Source: SM23-28-2 sp964512285 (GTDB taxonomy: Bacteria; Chloroflexota; Dehalococcoidia; SM23-28-2). From it: a DNA stretch of 49,936 bases. The notes under the pieces are model-generated. The model was not told the DNA's origin. It made no database searches and saw only the letters and a list, made by a program, of their open reading frames with translations. The translations under genes were made by a program, and so were the position numbers. The stretch lies in NCBI GenBank assembly GCA_964512285.1, contig CAZEJO010000011.1:1-49936 (forward strand). The letters run 5' to 3'. This document shows positions 1 to 7,268 of this stretch, piece after piece. Each line of letters starts with the position of its first letter. The stretch's first letter is position 1.

Positions 1-2
1 CT

Positions 3-284
3 CCGGCCGAGCTGGAGGCTGTGCTGTACGAACATCCGGCTGTGCTGGATGCCGCTGTCATCCCGAAGCGCCACCTGGAGGGCGGCGAGGCTCCTAAGGC
101 GTTGGTGGTGCTGAGGGAGGGCTTCGAGGCGAGTCCGGAGGAGCTGATGGCGTTCGTGGCGGAGAAGGTGGCGCCCTACAAGAAGATCCGGGAGGTGGAG
201 TACCTGTCGGAGATACCCAAGACGGCCTCCGGCAAGATCCTCCGGCGTGAGCTCATCGAGCGGGAGCGCCGCACGAAGAGCTAA
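3..284 (+). CDS. Acyl-CoA synthetase (AMP-forming), C-terminal fragment cut by window edge
   Basis: This is the C-terminal subdomain of an ANL-superfamily ligase that activates a carboxylic acid to its acyl-CoA through an acyl-adenylate. The reading frame is open from base 3, so the gene starts outside the window. The end carries the hallmark A10 motif PKTASGKILRREL, whose Lys is the adenylation-step residue, preceded by APYKKIREVEYL as in 4-coumarate-CoA ligase or fatty-acyl-CoA ligase families. Substrate cannot be judged from this tail. The next gene lies on the opposite strand, so this gene ends its transcription unit, and a GC-rich hairpin follows 48 bases after the stop. Confidence 0.9.
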   Translation, partial: PAELEAVLYEHPAVLDAAVIPKRHLEGGEAPKALVVLREGFEASPEELMAFVAEKVAPYKKIREVEYLSEIPKTASGKILRRELIERERRTKS

Positions 285-332
285 CTGAGCTAGCGCCTGT
301 CCGCGATGCCACGCGCGAGCGCTGATAGCACC

Positions 333-361
333 GACCGCGCCGAGCCCAGCTCGGCGCGGTC
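333..361. terminator. Perfect 13-bp GC hairpin after the acyl-CoA synthetase
   Basis: GACCGCGCCGAGC and GCTCGGCGCGGTC are perfectly complementary around a 3-base loop. It sits between convergent genes, so it may end transcription from both sides. No clear T-tract follows on either strand, so intrinsic termination is likely but not proven. Confidence 0.6.
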
Positions 362-403
362 TGCTGTAAGGCGTTGTTAGATGGCGACTAGGCCGCGTCA
401 GGT

Positions 404-844
404 CTACTTATAGCCAAGCTCCGGCGAAAGCGGGATGGTACTTGGCATGAAGGTTCCACTCCCGCGGGCGATCTCCCGACCGCCCGAATCAACCAAGGCA
501 GACTCCGCTATGAAGAGACGTCGGGAACGGTGGACCACTCGGCCAGTCGCTTTCATTTCGCCTTCCGAGATGGGGCGAGTCAGGTATAGGTTGAACGAGA
601 CGGTTAGGGCAAAGGCGTCGTCAAGCAGTGAGTTGACCGCGAAAAAAGCGGCATCATCGAGCGCCTTAAAATATACGAAACCATGGACGGCACCGCCTGC
701 GTGAAAGAAGTCCGGGCGCACCGGGATAGTTACCTCTGCCTGCCCCTCGCTCACTCGCATCGTCGGGGCATAATACTTGTTGACCGGTGCGGAAGCATAC
801 ATCCGCTCTAGCTTTCGGTAGTGTTCCTCTTTGACTTTGGTCAA
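404..844 (-). CDS. PaaI-type hotdog-fold thioesterase
   Basis: A 146-residue single hotdog domain of the PaaI/YbgC-like acyl-CoA thioesterase group, which hydrolyses acyl-CoA to free acid and CoA. The helix motif HAGGAVHGFVYFKALDDAAF (about residues 48-67) matches the family signature in which the HGG-type turn and following Asp lie at the active site. The later strand GRVVHRSRRLFIAES is also typical. The start used is TTG, with an AGGAG about 12 bases upstream; an internal ATG at residue 15 is an alternative. It lies 60 bases downstream of a binding-lipoprotein gene on the same strand, so the two may be cotranscribed. The acyl group is unknown. Confidence 0.8.
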   Translation of the reverse strand: MTKVKEEHYRKLERMYASAPVNKYYAPTMRVSEGQAEVTIPVRPDFFHAGGAVHGFVYFKALDDAAFFAVNSLLDDAFALTVSFNLYLTRPISEGEMKATGRVVHRSRRLFIAESALVDSGGREIARGSGTFMPSTIPLSPELGYK

Positions 845-904
845 TACGTGTCTCTTCTCCTCATGGTTGGCGGGTGCGGTCCCTGCGCTCGCGAAGGCTG
901 GCGA

Positions 905-2329
905 TTACTCTTCCGAGAACGAGATTATTTCGCCGAAGTACTCCCACTTACCCTTGTTGCCCTCCAGATGAGCCTGCAGCAGCCTCATCTGTTCGATGGC
1001 CAAGTGGTCTGTCGGGCTGATATCGGTGAGGATTCCCGGCAAGCTGAGAGGGCCCTGGTAGTCCCTAAAGATTGTGTTGACGGCGTCTATCAAGCCTTGC
1101 CGCGTCAGGTTGTCGCAGGTGGCGCGCAGAGCCTCGACGGTCAAGAACGCCGCCGATTGGCCGACTACGGTGAAGTTACCGGGAGCCGTGTCACCGTACT
1201 CTTTCATGATCCGGTGGTGCTCGGCTATGTCCGGGTCGTCAGTCCAGTCGAACAGCTTGTTGGCCTGGAGGCTGATGACTCCTTCCATGGCTTCCGGGTT
1301 GGAATAGGCGAACATGGCAGGATCAGAATTCACATAGCCGAGAAAGATCTGGACATCCCAGTCCATCTGTTGGCGTGCCCTGACGAGCTGAGCACAGTGG
1401 CCTGGGATGCAGGCGCCGTGCACAACTTCTGCGCCTGCATTCTTCAGGTTAGAAATCTGCGAGCGGATGTCGACGGCAGTGGACTCATAGCTCTGCGCGG
1501 ACACCAGTTCGTTCTTGGTGGGATCGAGGCCATTCTTCAGACCGGCCAGTTCGTCCTTGCCGTAGTCGTCGTTCTGGTAGATAATGCCCACCTTCTTGCC
1601 GGGCATGTTCTCCGAGATGTACTTGCCGACGATCGTCGCCTCGACGTAGTAGTCCGGCAGGATGGCAACCGACCAGGGATGCGCTACGGGGTCGGCGGCC
1701 CACTTGTGGGCTCCGGACATGATCCATAGGTCGGGTATTCCTTCCTCGTTCAGGTACTCCCAGACGGCTGAGTGGGCGGCTGTGCCCAGACCACCGATCA
1801 TGGCGAATATCTCGTCTTCCTCCACTAGCTTGCGGACGACCCCAACGGCCTGGGCTGGGTCATATTGATCATCCACAGCCCTGAAATCGATCTGGCGGCC
1901 GCAGACGCCCCCTTCCTCCGCATTGACGTAGTTGAAGTAGGCTTTCATGCCCGCGAGGACGGGAGCGAACGCTGCCCCATAGGTGCCGCTCTGGGCGAAG
2001 TGGCTGCCCAAGATTATCTTATCGGGTTTGATGCCGGGAACCTCCGCCGCTGGTGTAGTAGGGGTGACGGCGGGAGTGACGGTGACCTCAGCGGTGGGTG
2101 TGGCGGTCGCGGCAGCAGTAGGTGTGGCGGTCGCGGCAGTAGTAGGTGTGGCGGTCGCAGTGGCAGTACGGGTGGCGGTGGGGCTAGCGACGCGTGTGGC
2201 GGTGGGGGTGGCGGTACGCGTCGCGGTGGGGGTTCCCTCCTCTTCTTCCCCCCCACAGGCCACTGCCAGCACCAGCAACAGCGCTGCCAGGGCGAGAAAG
2301 ATCAGCCAGAATTTGGCTAGCTTCCGCAT
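905..2329 (-). CDS. Branched-chain-amino-acid-type ABC substrate-binding lipoprotein (LivJ/LivK family)
   Basis: A 474-residue periplasmic-binding-protein type I fold anchored as a lipoprotein. Residues 1-24 are a signal peptide ending in the lipobox LAVAC, with Cys25 as lipidation site. A 70-residue Thr/Pro/Ala-rich linker follows, then the binding domain starting near GIKPDKIILGSHFAQSG and containing YQNDDYGKDE and AQSYESTAVDIRSQI, typical of LivJ-like receptors. No permease or ATPase genes are adjacent, so it is an orphan receptor. A paralogue with the same architecture and a similar ending (GKWEYFG versus GRWEYFG) lies at 16513-17841. An AAGGAGG ribosome-binding site precedes the ATG. The ligand could be an amino acid, carboxylate or other small organic compound; the sequence does not tell. 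Confidence 0.88.
   Translation of the reverse strand: MRKLAKFWLIFLALAALLLVLAVACGGEEEEGTPTATRTATPTATRVASPTATRTATATATPTTAATATPTAAATATPTAEVTVTPAVTPTTPAAEVPGIKPDKIILGSHFAQSGTYGAAFAPVLAGMKAYFNYVNAEEGGVCGRQIDFRAVDDQYDPAQAVGVVRKLVEEDEIFAMIGGLGTAAHSAVWEYLNEEGIPDLWIMSGAHKWAADPVAHPWSVAILPDYYVEATIVGKYISENMPGKKVGIIYQNDDYGKDELAGLKNGLDPTKNELVSAQSYESTAVDIRSQISNLKNAGAEVVHGACIPGHCAQLVRARQQMDWDVQIFLGYVNSDPAMFAYSNPEAMEGVISLQANKLFDWTDDPDIAEHHRIMKEYGDTAPGNFTVVGQSAAFLTVEALRATCDNLTRQGLIDAVNTIFRDYQGPLSLPGILTDISPTDHLAIEQMRLLQAHLEGNKGKWEYFGEIISFSEE
2035..2254 (-). repeat. Low-complexity Thr-Pro-Ala linker repeats inside the binding lipoprotein
   Basis: In-frame imperfect repeats with units like TATPTA encode a flexible surface tether between lipidated Cys25 and the binding domain. 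On the plus strand the units read as repeats of GTAGGTGTGGCGGTCGCGGC. Replication slippage is the likely origin, so length may vary among strains. Confidence 0.75.
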
Positions 2330-2783
2330 GGGCTCTTTGGCCTCCTTTCTTGGATTGGCACGCTTTCTCTATCTGTCGGGAATAGATGATGTCTTAGCCT
2401 ATCAGAATGGTCTTGCGCTACGGGCTTCTGGTGGCTGTCGAGGGCCCGACTCATCGAGAGCGCTTGGACGGTAAGGCAGTCGCTTCGGTGGAAGGCGAAG
2501 TTAACCACGCCCATCTGCAGTCCTCGTCCTCTTGTTGTGGACATGTTACTCGATTGGGGTAGGCTTATGTTACTCCCAGGCGTGAGGCTTGGCAAGTGCA
2601 GAGGCGTGGCCGCGCCATGCCAGCGCGAACCACTCGGCGGCGTTGGTCAGGGGCAGTGCGGGCGGAGAGGCAGGACTCCCCTCCGGCCAATTCGATGGAG
2701 CTCATTGCGGCCTTGCTTGATAGTCGGAGGGCTTTCGATGATGCTATGATGCTACAGTTACTACGATCAGGAGGTCAAAGCCG
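2330..2783. other. 454-bp divergent intergenic region
   Basis: This lies between the binding-lipoprotein gene (leftward) and the CoA-transferase operon (rightward). It holds a 9-bp direct repeat ATGTTACTC at 2543-2551 and 2567-2575, and a candidate extended -10 element for the rightward operon. No convincing gene, RNA or strong palindrome was seen in the rest. Confidence 0.5.
2742..2775 (+). promoter_or_regulatory. Candidate extended -10 promoter and ribosome-binding site of the CoA-transferase operon
   Basis: TGC followed by TATGAT (2745-2750) fits an extended -10 element; no good -35 box is found at 17 bases. If used, the leader would be under 30 bases. The AGGAGGT at 2769-2775 is an excellent Shine-Dalgarno sequence 8 bases before the ATG at 2784. 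Confidence 0.4.
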
Positions 2784-3545
2784 ATGATAAACAAGGTCGT
2801 GGGTAGTTTTGATGAGGCCGTGGCCGATATGGCCGACGGGGCCACTGTTCTCATCGGTGGCTTCGGTGGGCCGGCGGAGTGCCCCAGCTACCTGATCGCC
2901 GCCGTGGCCCGAAAAGAGGTCAAGGATCTGACCATCGTGGGCAACACCGGCGGTTGGGGGGTGGACCTGCTGGCGATATTGCGCGAGCGGATGGCCGTCA
3001 TCCTAACGATCCCCGAGGACTGGTACGACCCCGGCCTGCTGGTCCAGCGGGGGCAGGTGAAAAAGGGCATCCTGTGCTTCCCTGCGGCTCCAGCGCGCGT
3101 TCTCACTCCCTTCGAGCAGGGGGTGCTGCAGGGTCAGGTCGAGCTGGAGGTTCTAGGTCAGGGGACGCTGTGCGAGAGGATGCGAGCCGGCAGGGGAGGC
3201 ATCGCCGCGTTCTACACCCCCGTAGGCGTGGGCACTGTTGTGGAGGAGGGCAAAGAGGTACGGGAATTCAACGGCCGTAAGCACCTTCTGGAGCACGCCA
3301 TCAAGGGCGACTTCTCGCTCATCCGCGCTCACAAGGCCGATAGGTACGGGAATCTGGTCTATCGGGGGACAGCGCGCACCTTCAACCCCGTCATGGCCGG
3401 CGCTTCGACCGTGACGGTGGCCGAAGTGGACGAGGTGGTGGAGCTGGGCGAGCTAGACCCGGAGTGCATCGTCACGCCGGGCGTGTATGTGCAGCGGGTG
3501 GTGGTGCGGCCCAAGGAGCTTAGGCCCTGGGATGAGGCCACGTAA
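2784..3545 (+). CDS. 3-oxoacid CoA-transferase, alpha subunit (SCOT family subunit A)
   Basis: A 253-residue family-I CoA-transferase alpha subunit that binds the CoA part of the substrate. The N-terminal VLIGGFGGPAECPSYLI is the glycine-rich loop. GRGGIAAFYTPVGVGTVVEE, EFNGRKHLLE, ADRYGNLVYRGTARTFNPVM and IVTPGVYVQRVV follow the succinyl-CoA:3-ketoacid transferase alpha pattern in order. The beta subunit starts 21 bases downstream, forming a two-gene operon. The enzyme would exchange CoA between an acyl-CoA and acetoacetate or another 3-oxoacid. Related IpdAB or glutaconate-type transferases are possible alternatives, but the motifs favour the 3-oxoacid type. Confidence 0.87.
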   Translation: MINKVVGSFDEAVADMADGATVLIGGFGGPAECPSYLIAAVARKEVKDLTIVGNTGGWGVDLLAILRERMAVILTIPEDWYDPGLLVQRGQVKKGILCFPAAPARVLTPFEQGVLQGQVELEVLGQGTLCERMRAGRGGIAAFYTPVGVGTVVEEGKEVREFNGRKHLLEHAIKGDFSLIRAHKADRYGNLVYRGTARTFNPVMAGASTVTVAEVDEVVELGELDPECIVTPGVYVQRVVVRPKELRPWDEAT

Positions 3546-3566
3546 GGAACAGAGGGAGGCAGCGTC

Positions 3567-4238
3567 ATGGCAGGTGAGAGACTAGACGAGCAGACCATGG
3601 CCATCCGAGCGGCCAAAGAGTTCCAGGAGGGGATGGTAATCAACCTGGGGGTGGGAATACCTACCTACTGTAGCAACTTCGTGCCGCCCGAGCGGGAGAT
3701 CCTCTTCCACTCGGAGAACGGGGTCATCGGCTTCGGACCGATTATCGACAACGCCGACGATGCCGACGACACCCTGATCAACGCCGGCGCGCAGCCGATA
3801 TCCAGCAAACCCGGCATGGCCATCACGGATCACGCCGAGAGTCTCTGCATTATTCGCGGCGGCCACGTGGATATCACTGTCCTCGGGGTGGTGCAGGTGT
3901 CGGAGAAGGGCGATCTGGCCAACTACGTCATCCCGGGCAAGCAGATCGGAAGCCTGGGGGGAGGGCAGGACCTGGCTTTCTGCGCTAAGAAGGTCATTGC
4001 CCTGACTACCTTCAGCACCAAGGAGGGCAAACCCAAGGTCGTCAAGGAGTGCACGCAGCCCCTCACGGCGCCGCGGTGTGTGGACCAGATAATCACCGAT
4101 ATCGCTGTGATGGACGTGACGCCCGAGGGTCTGGTGCTGCGGGAACTGGTCCCCGGCTGGACGGCCGAGGAGGTGCAGGCCCTGACGGACGCCAAGATCA
4201 TCGTGCCGCCCGATGTCGAGGAGATGACACTGCTGTAG
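3567..4238 (+). CDS. 3-oxoacid CoA-transferase, beta subunit (SCOT family subunit B)
   Basis: A 223-residue beta subunit carrying the catalytic glutamate of family-I CoA-transferases in SENGVIGFGP (Glu50), which forms the glutamyl-CoA thioester. Other family segments are NLGVGIPTYCSNFVP, GGHVDITVLGVVQVSEKGDL, NYVIPGKQIGSLGGGQDL and RCVDQIITDIAVMDV. It directly follows the alpha subunit with its own AGGGAGG site, as expected for a heteromeric enzyme. With the acetoacetyl-CoA synthetase at 7269-9269 it gives two independent routes between acetoacetate and acetoacetyl-CoA. Confidence 0.9.
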   Translation: MAGERLDEQTMAIRAAKEFQEGMVINLGVGIPTYCSNFVPPEREILFHSENGVIGFGPIIDNADDADDTLINAGAQPISSKPGMAITDHAESLCIIRGGHVDITVLGVVQVSEKGDLANYVIPGKQIGSLGGGQDLAFCAKKVIALTTFSTKEGKPKVVKECTQPLTAPRCVDQIITDIAVMDVTPEGLVLRELVPGWTAEEVQALTDAKIIVPPDVEEMTLL

Positions 4239-4269
4239 GGCAAGTGGGCTGACAATCAGTCAAAAGGGT

Positions 4270-5148
4270 TTATTTGGCGACTTTGCCACGGAACATCGAG
4301 TAGGTGAAGAAGGCGTAGTAGTCGGGAAGATCCAGAATGAAATTCGGTGACTCTGGCTGACAGAGCCGCTGAAATTCCCTCCAATCCTCCGCTGTCAGCT
4401 CTGACTGCACCCCAGGCCAGCGCATCTCAAGGAGTGCCATCAAGGCGCTGCGCATGTCATCGCTTAGCGGCGCATGAGCGTCGCCGACAAAGGTTTGGGC
4501 TGTGGGTTCCTCCAAGCCCACTTCCCGAAACCAACCCAGCGCGCGCAAGAAGTGCAACTCCGGTCTCTTCCCCATGACAAAAGGGGCAATCCCCGAGGAG
4601 GTCGCATTGAGCCGCGCCTCCAGCAGGGGATACCCCGGAAGCAACTGTTGGGAAGACCAGACAAGGATTGCCACGCTGCCGCCTGGCTTCACCACCCGCG
4701 TGAGTTCCCTCAGCAACGGCAGAGGTTCTAGAGGAGCATATCCCACGCAGTTCGAACTCCATACCCAGTCGAAGGTGTCGTCGTCGAAGGGAAGCCTGTG
4801 CACGTCTCCTTGCTGGAAGGAGATTCGTTCCGACAGGCTGGCCTTCTCTGCAATCTCCCTTGCGTGAACCAAGAACTGGGGCGACAAATCAAGGCCGGTG
4901 ACGTGTCCAGCCGGTCCTACGGCTTCTGCCAACAATAAGGCCTGGAGGCCAATTCCGCATCCTGCATCCAGTCCTCGGCTCCCCGGCGGGAGTTGCAGTG
5001 CCTGGATGGCCGACGGAATGACCGCCTCGCTCAAGGGATTGGACACAGCCAGCTTCTGTGCGTAGGAGTCCATGTCGGGCGGCTTGCCTGTAATACTATT
5101 CATTTCTTTTGCCATGTGCGCGGTCTCTTTTCCATCTATTGTGGTCAC
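4270..5148 (-). CDS. Class I SAM-dependent methyltransferase (Methyltransf_11 type)
   Basis: A 292-residue Rossmann-fold methyltransferase. Motif I GLDAGCGIGLQALLLAEAVG binds S-adenosylmethionine, and the acidic end of strand 2 is in VTGLDLS. DDDTFDWVWSSNCVGYAPL and the motif ELTRVVKPGGSVAILVW complete the UbiE-like core. The C-terminal 100 residues end in a region (EDWREFQRLCQPESPNF) that recurs in a decayed copy at 5184-5243. The first ATG is used; an ATG 11 codons later (MAKEMNS) is also possible. It lies 93 bases downstream of an ABC-2 exporter operon and may be cotranscribed. The methyl acceptor is unknown. Confidence 0.82.
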   Translation of the reverse strand: MTTIDGKETAHMAKEMNSITGKPPDMDSYAQKLAVSNPLSEAVIPSAIQALQLPPGSRGLDAGCGIGLQALLLAEAVGPAGHVTGLDLSPQFLVHAREIAEKASLSERISFQQGDVHRLPFDDDTFDWVWSSNCVGYAPLEPLPLLRELTRVVKPGGSVAILVWSSQQLLPGYPLLEARLNATSSGIAPFVMGKRPELHFLRALGWFREVGLEEPTAQTFVGDAHAPLSDDMRSALMALLEMRWPGVQSELTAEDWREFQRLCQPESPNFILDLPDYYAFFTYSMFRGKVAK

Positions 5149-5183
5149 CTAGGCGCTTCGCGCCAAGCCGCACCCGCGGCTGC

Positions 5184-5243
5184 AAGGTCCGAAATGGAAG
5201 CCGGTGACTCTGGTTGACAGAAGCGTCATGCATCCCTCCAATC
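5184..5243 (-). pseudogene. Relic of a methyltransferase C-terminus between exporter permease and methyltransferase
   Basis: Read on the minus strand, this stretch translates to DWRDA-stop-RFCQPESPASISDL. It aligns codon for codon with DWREFQRLCQPESPNFILDL near the end of the neighbouring methyltransferase. I count 33 of 45 identical bases over the best part, with a stop codon inside. It overlaps the last bases of the permease gene. It looks like the leftover of a tandem duplication or recombination event. Confidence 0.7.
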
Positions 5244-5973
5244 ATTCGAATCTGCGCTGAAGCATTCTCACGGCGGGGAGCAGCAGAACTAGAGCGAAAG
5301 CAGCGAGTACAATGACGTCCCTGACGGGACTGCCGCCACCATCTGCGGCAAGGGCGTACTTAGCGCCGTCAACCGTGTAGGTAAGCGGAAGCGCGTAAGC
5401 GATGTGCCGTAGCACAGCGGGCATGTCGCCCACCGGTGTGAACACCCCGCAGAGGAATATCATGGGGAAACGCGCGAAATTGGCCAGCGTCTGCGCCTCA
5501 AAGACCTCTTTCACCGACACTGACACCAGCGCGCCGAGCGCCGAGAAGACGACCAGCGAGAGCAAGATGACGGGGATGAGGTAGGGCAGGCTGGACTGGA
5601 ATAGGCCGAAACCGACTACGCACCCGGCGCCAACCGCGCTCACGACGATCAGGCCGAAGACGGACCCGCCCAGCACCTTGCCCATAAGCACCGCCCACAG
5701 GCTGATTGGCGCAAGGAGAAGTCGCTCCATTGCGCCGATACGCAACTCGAAGTTGATCACCACCGCTTCCATAGCGGTCGTGCTGAAGAGCACGGTCAGA
5801 GCGATGAGGCCGGGCACGAGTTCCTCAACATCCCCACGGTCCCTCAAATAGAACGCGAGCACCAGAGCGGCCGGCAGCAGAACGCCCCAGCTTATCGCTG
5901 GGGGCTTGAGGTAGTAAGCCTTCATGTCCTTGAGGATGATGCAGAGTATGCCTCTCAGGTTATCGCGCCACAC
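5242..5973 (-). CDS. ABC-2 family transporter permease
   Basis: A 243-residue integral membrane protein with about six hydrophobic segments, for example ISWGVLLPAALVLAFYL, VFGLIVVSAVGAGCVVGFGL and IPVILLSLVVFSALGALVSV. The family signature near FPMIFLCGVFTPVGDMP marks the ABC-2 export type used for drugs, polysaccharides or lipids. The GTG start lies one base after the stop of the ATPase gene, so the two form an exporter pair. The stop codon falls inside a stretch homologous to the neighbouring methyltransferase, so the extreme C-terminus may have been altered by that recombination. The cargo is unknown. Confidence 0.85.
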   Translation of the reverse strand: MWRDNLRGILCIILKDMKAYYLKPPAISWGVLLPAALVLAFYLRDRGDVEELVPGLIALTVLFSTTAMEAVVINFELRIGAMERLLLAPISLWAVLMGKVLGGSVFGLIVVSAVGAGCVVGFGLFQSSLPYLIPVILLSLVVFSALGALVSVSVKEVFEAQTLANFARFPMIFLCGVFTPVGDMPAVLRHIAYALPLTYTVDGAKYALAADGGGSPVRDVIVLAAFALVLLLPAVRMLQRRFE

Positions 5974-5974
5974 C

Positions 5975-6937
5975 TCATCCGCCCCCCTTCTCGGCGAGCA
6001 TGGCGTCCGGACTCAGCCCCGTAAGCTGCACAAAGGCGTCCTCCAGGCTCGCCTCGTGAGAAGAGATGAACTCGATCTGCAAGGCTTTCTCCTGAGCGTA
6101 GCTGTAGGCCAACTTGGTGAGGCGCGGCAGACTGGGGCCGCGAAGGCGAAGGCCTTGCGCTGTGACCTGAACCTCCCGAACGCACTCCCTCTGTGTCAAC
6201 TCGGCCGCTGCGTCCTGCGGCATGGGGGAGAAGCGCACGGTGCAGGCCGGTTCTGCCTCCACACTAGCCTTCAGCTCCGCAGGTGTTCCCGAGGCGACGA
6301 TCCGCCCCTGCTTCAAGATGGCGATTTGGTCGCACAGCGCGTCCGCCTCTTCCAGGTAGTGTGTGGTGAGGAAGATGGTGGTGCCAGCTCGATTCAGTTG
6401 CCCGACAACAGCGCGCAACTGGCGGGCGTTCAGCACGTCCAGGCCGACCGTAGGCTCGTCCAGGAAGAGCAGCCGGGGCTGGTGCACGAGTGCCGCGGCG
6501 ATTGTGAGCGCGCGCTTCATCCCTCGAGAGAGCGAGGCAAAGCGCGTGTCTCGCTTCTCGCTGAGCCTGAAGAGCGCGAGAAGTTCTTCCGCTCGCCGCA
6601 GGCACTGCTGTCGGGGCACGCCGTACAGTCGTCCCATGAAGACGAGATTCTCCAAAGCCGTCAACTCGTCGTACAGGTTGGAGCTCTCCGGCACGACGCC
6701 GAAGGCCTTCTTCGCCTTGACCACCTCAGACCTGACGTCATAGCCCAAGACACTGGCCGACCCTGCAGTCGGCCGCGCCAGGCCTGTGAGCATGCGGATG
6801 GTCGTGGTCTTGCCCGCGCCGTTGGGCCCCAGGAAGCCGAAGACGTCGCCCTCCTTCACCGATAGGTCGATTCCGTCCACGGCGGCAAGGGTGCCGTAGT
6901 GCTTGCGCAGACCGGATGCTTGTATCGCCGAGGTCAA
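5975..6937 (-). CDS. ABC transporter ATP-binding protein (DrrA/NatA/CcmA type)
   Basis: A 320-residue ATPase partner of the adjacent ABC-2 permease. Walker A is GPNGAGKTTTIRML (about residues 39-52), the signature is LSRGMKRAL, and Walker B with D-loop is LLFLDEPTVGLD. The switch His is in TTHYLEEAD. The last 100 residues form the extra C-terminal domain seen in multidrug and daunorubicin exporters. The start is TTG with a GGAG site 8 bases before it. The pair probably powers export of a hydrophobic compound, and the methyltransferase downstream may act on the same compound (inference). Confidence 0.9.
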   Translation of the reverse strand: MTSAIQASGLRKHYGTLAAVDGIDLSVKEGDVFGFLGPNGAGKTTTIRMLTGLARPTAGSASVLGYDVRSEVVKAKKAFGVVPESSNLYDELTALENLVFMGRLYGVPRQQCLRRAEELLALFRLSEKRDTRFASLSRGMKRALTIAAALVHQPRLLFLDEPTVGLDVLNARQLRAVVGQLNRAGTTIFLTTHYLEEADALCDQIAILKQGRIVASGTPAELKASVEAEPACTVRFSPMPQDAAAELTQRECVREVQVTAQGLRLRGPSLPRLTKLAYSYAQEKALQIEFISSHEASLEDAFVQLTGLSPDAMLAEKGGG

Positions 6938-7268
6938 GCCACCATCTCCCGGCTGTGGCGGTGGGTTCCTCCGCTGCTGAGGCGATACAGCGGCTCAGTG
7001 TGCTTTGCTATAGCCATCTGGCCTTTCCCCACGAAGGCACCAGGACTATTCCTTTTGTTTCCCATGTCTACACCCCTTCGCGGTTTATCGAGTCTGGCTA
7101 GCGGGCGAACTCAGTCGCCTCGGCAATCGGCCGCAGTGCATAGTTTATGCGCTGCACTTCTTAAGCTATACTGCGCTGTAGGGTACCAATATCAGTTCCG
7201 TCTCATGACAGGTACAATCGAGGCGGGGACTCAGGGTGGCCCAACGGAGGCCCGAAGGAGGAGTGGTG
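6938..7268. other. 331-bp divergent intergenic region
   Basis: It separates the leftward exporter operon from the rightward acetoacetyl-CoA synthetase gene. A candidate promoter for the synthetase is TATACT at 7167-7172 with a weak -35 TTTATG at 7144-7149 and a 17-base spacer. An AAGGAGGA at 7255-7262 precedes the chosen ATG. Nothing else convincing was seen. Confidence 0.4.

Noticed and set aside
4239..4269. Terminator hairpin between the CoA-transferase and the methyltransferase
   Set aside because: Only a 4-bp CTGA/TCAG stem is present in the convergent gap, too weak to call.
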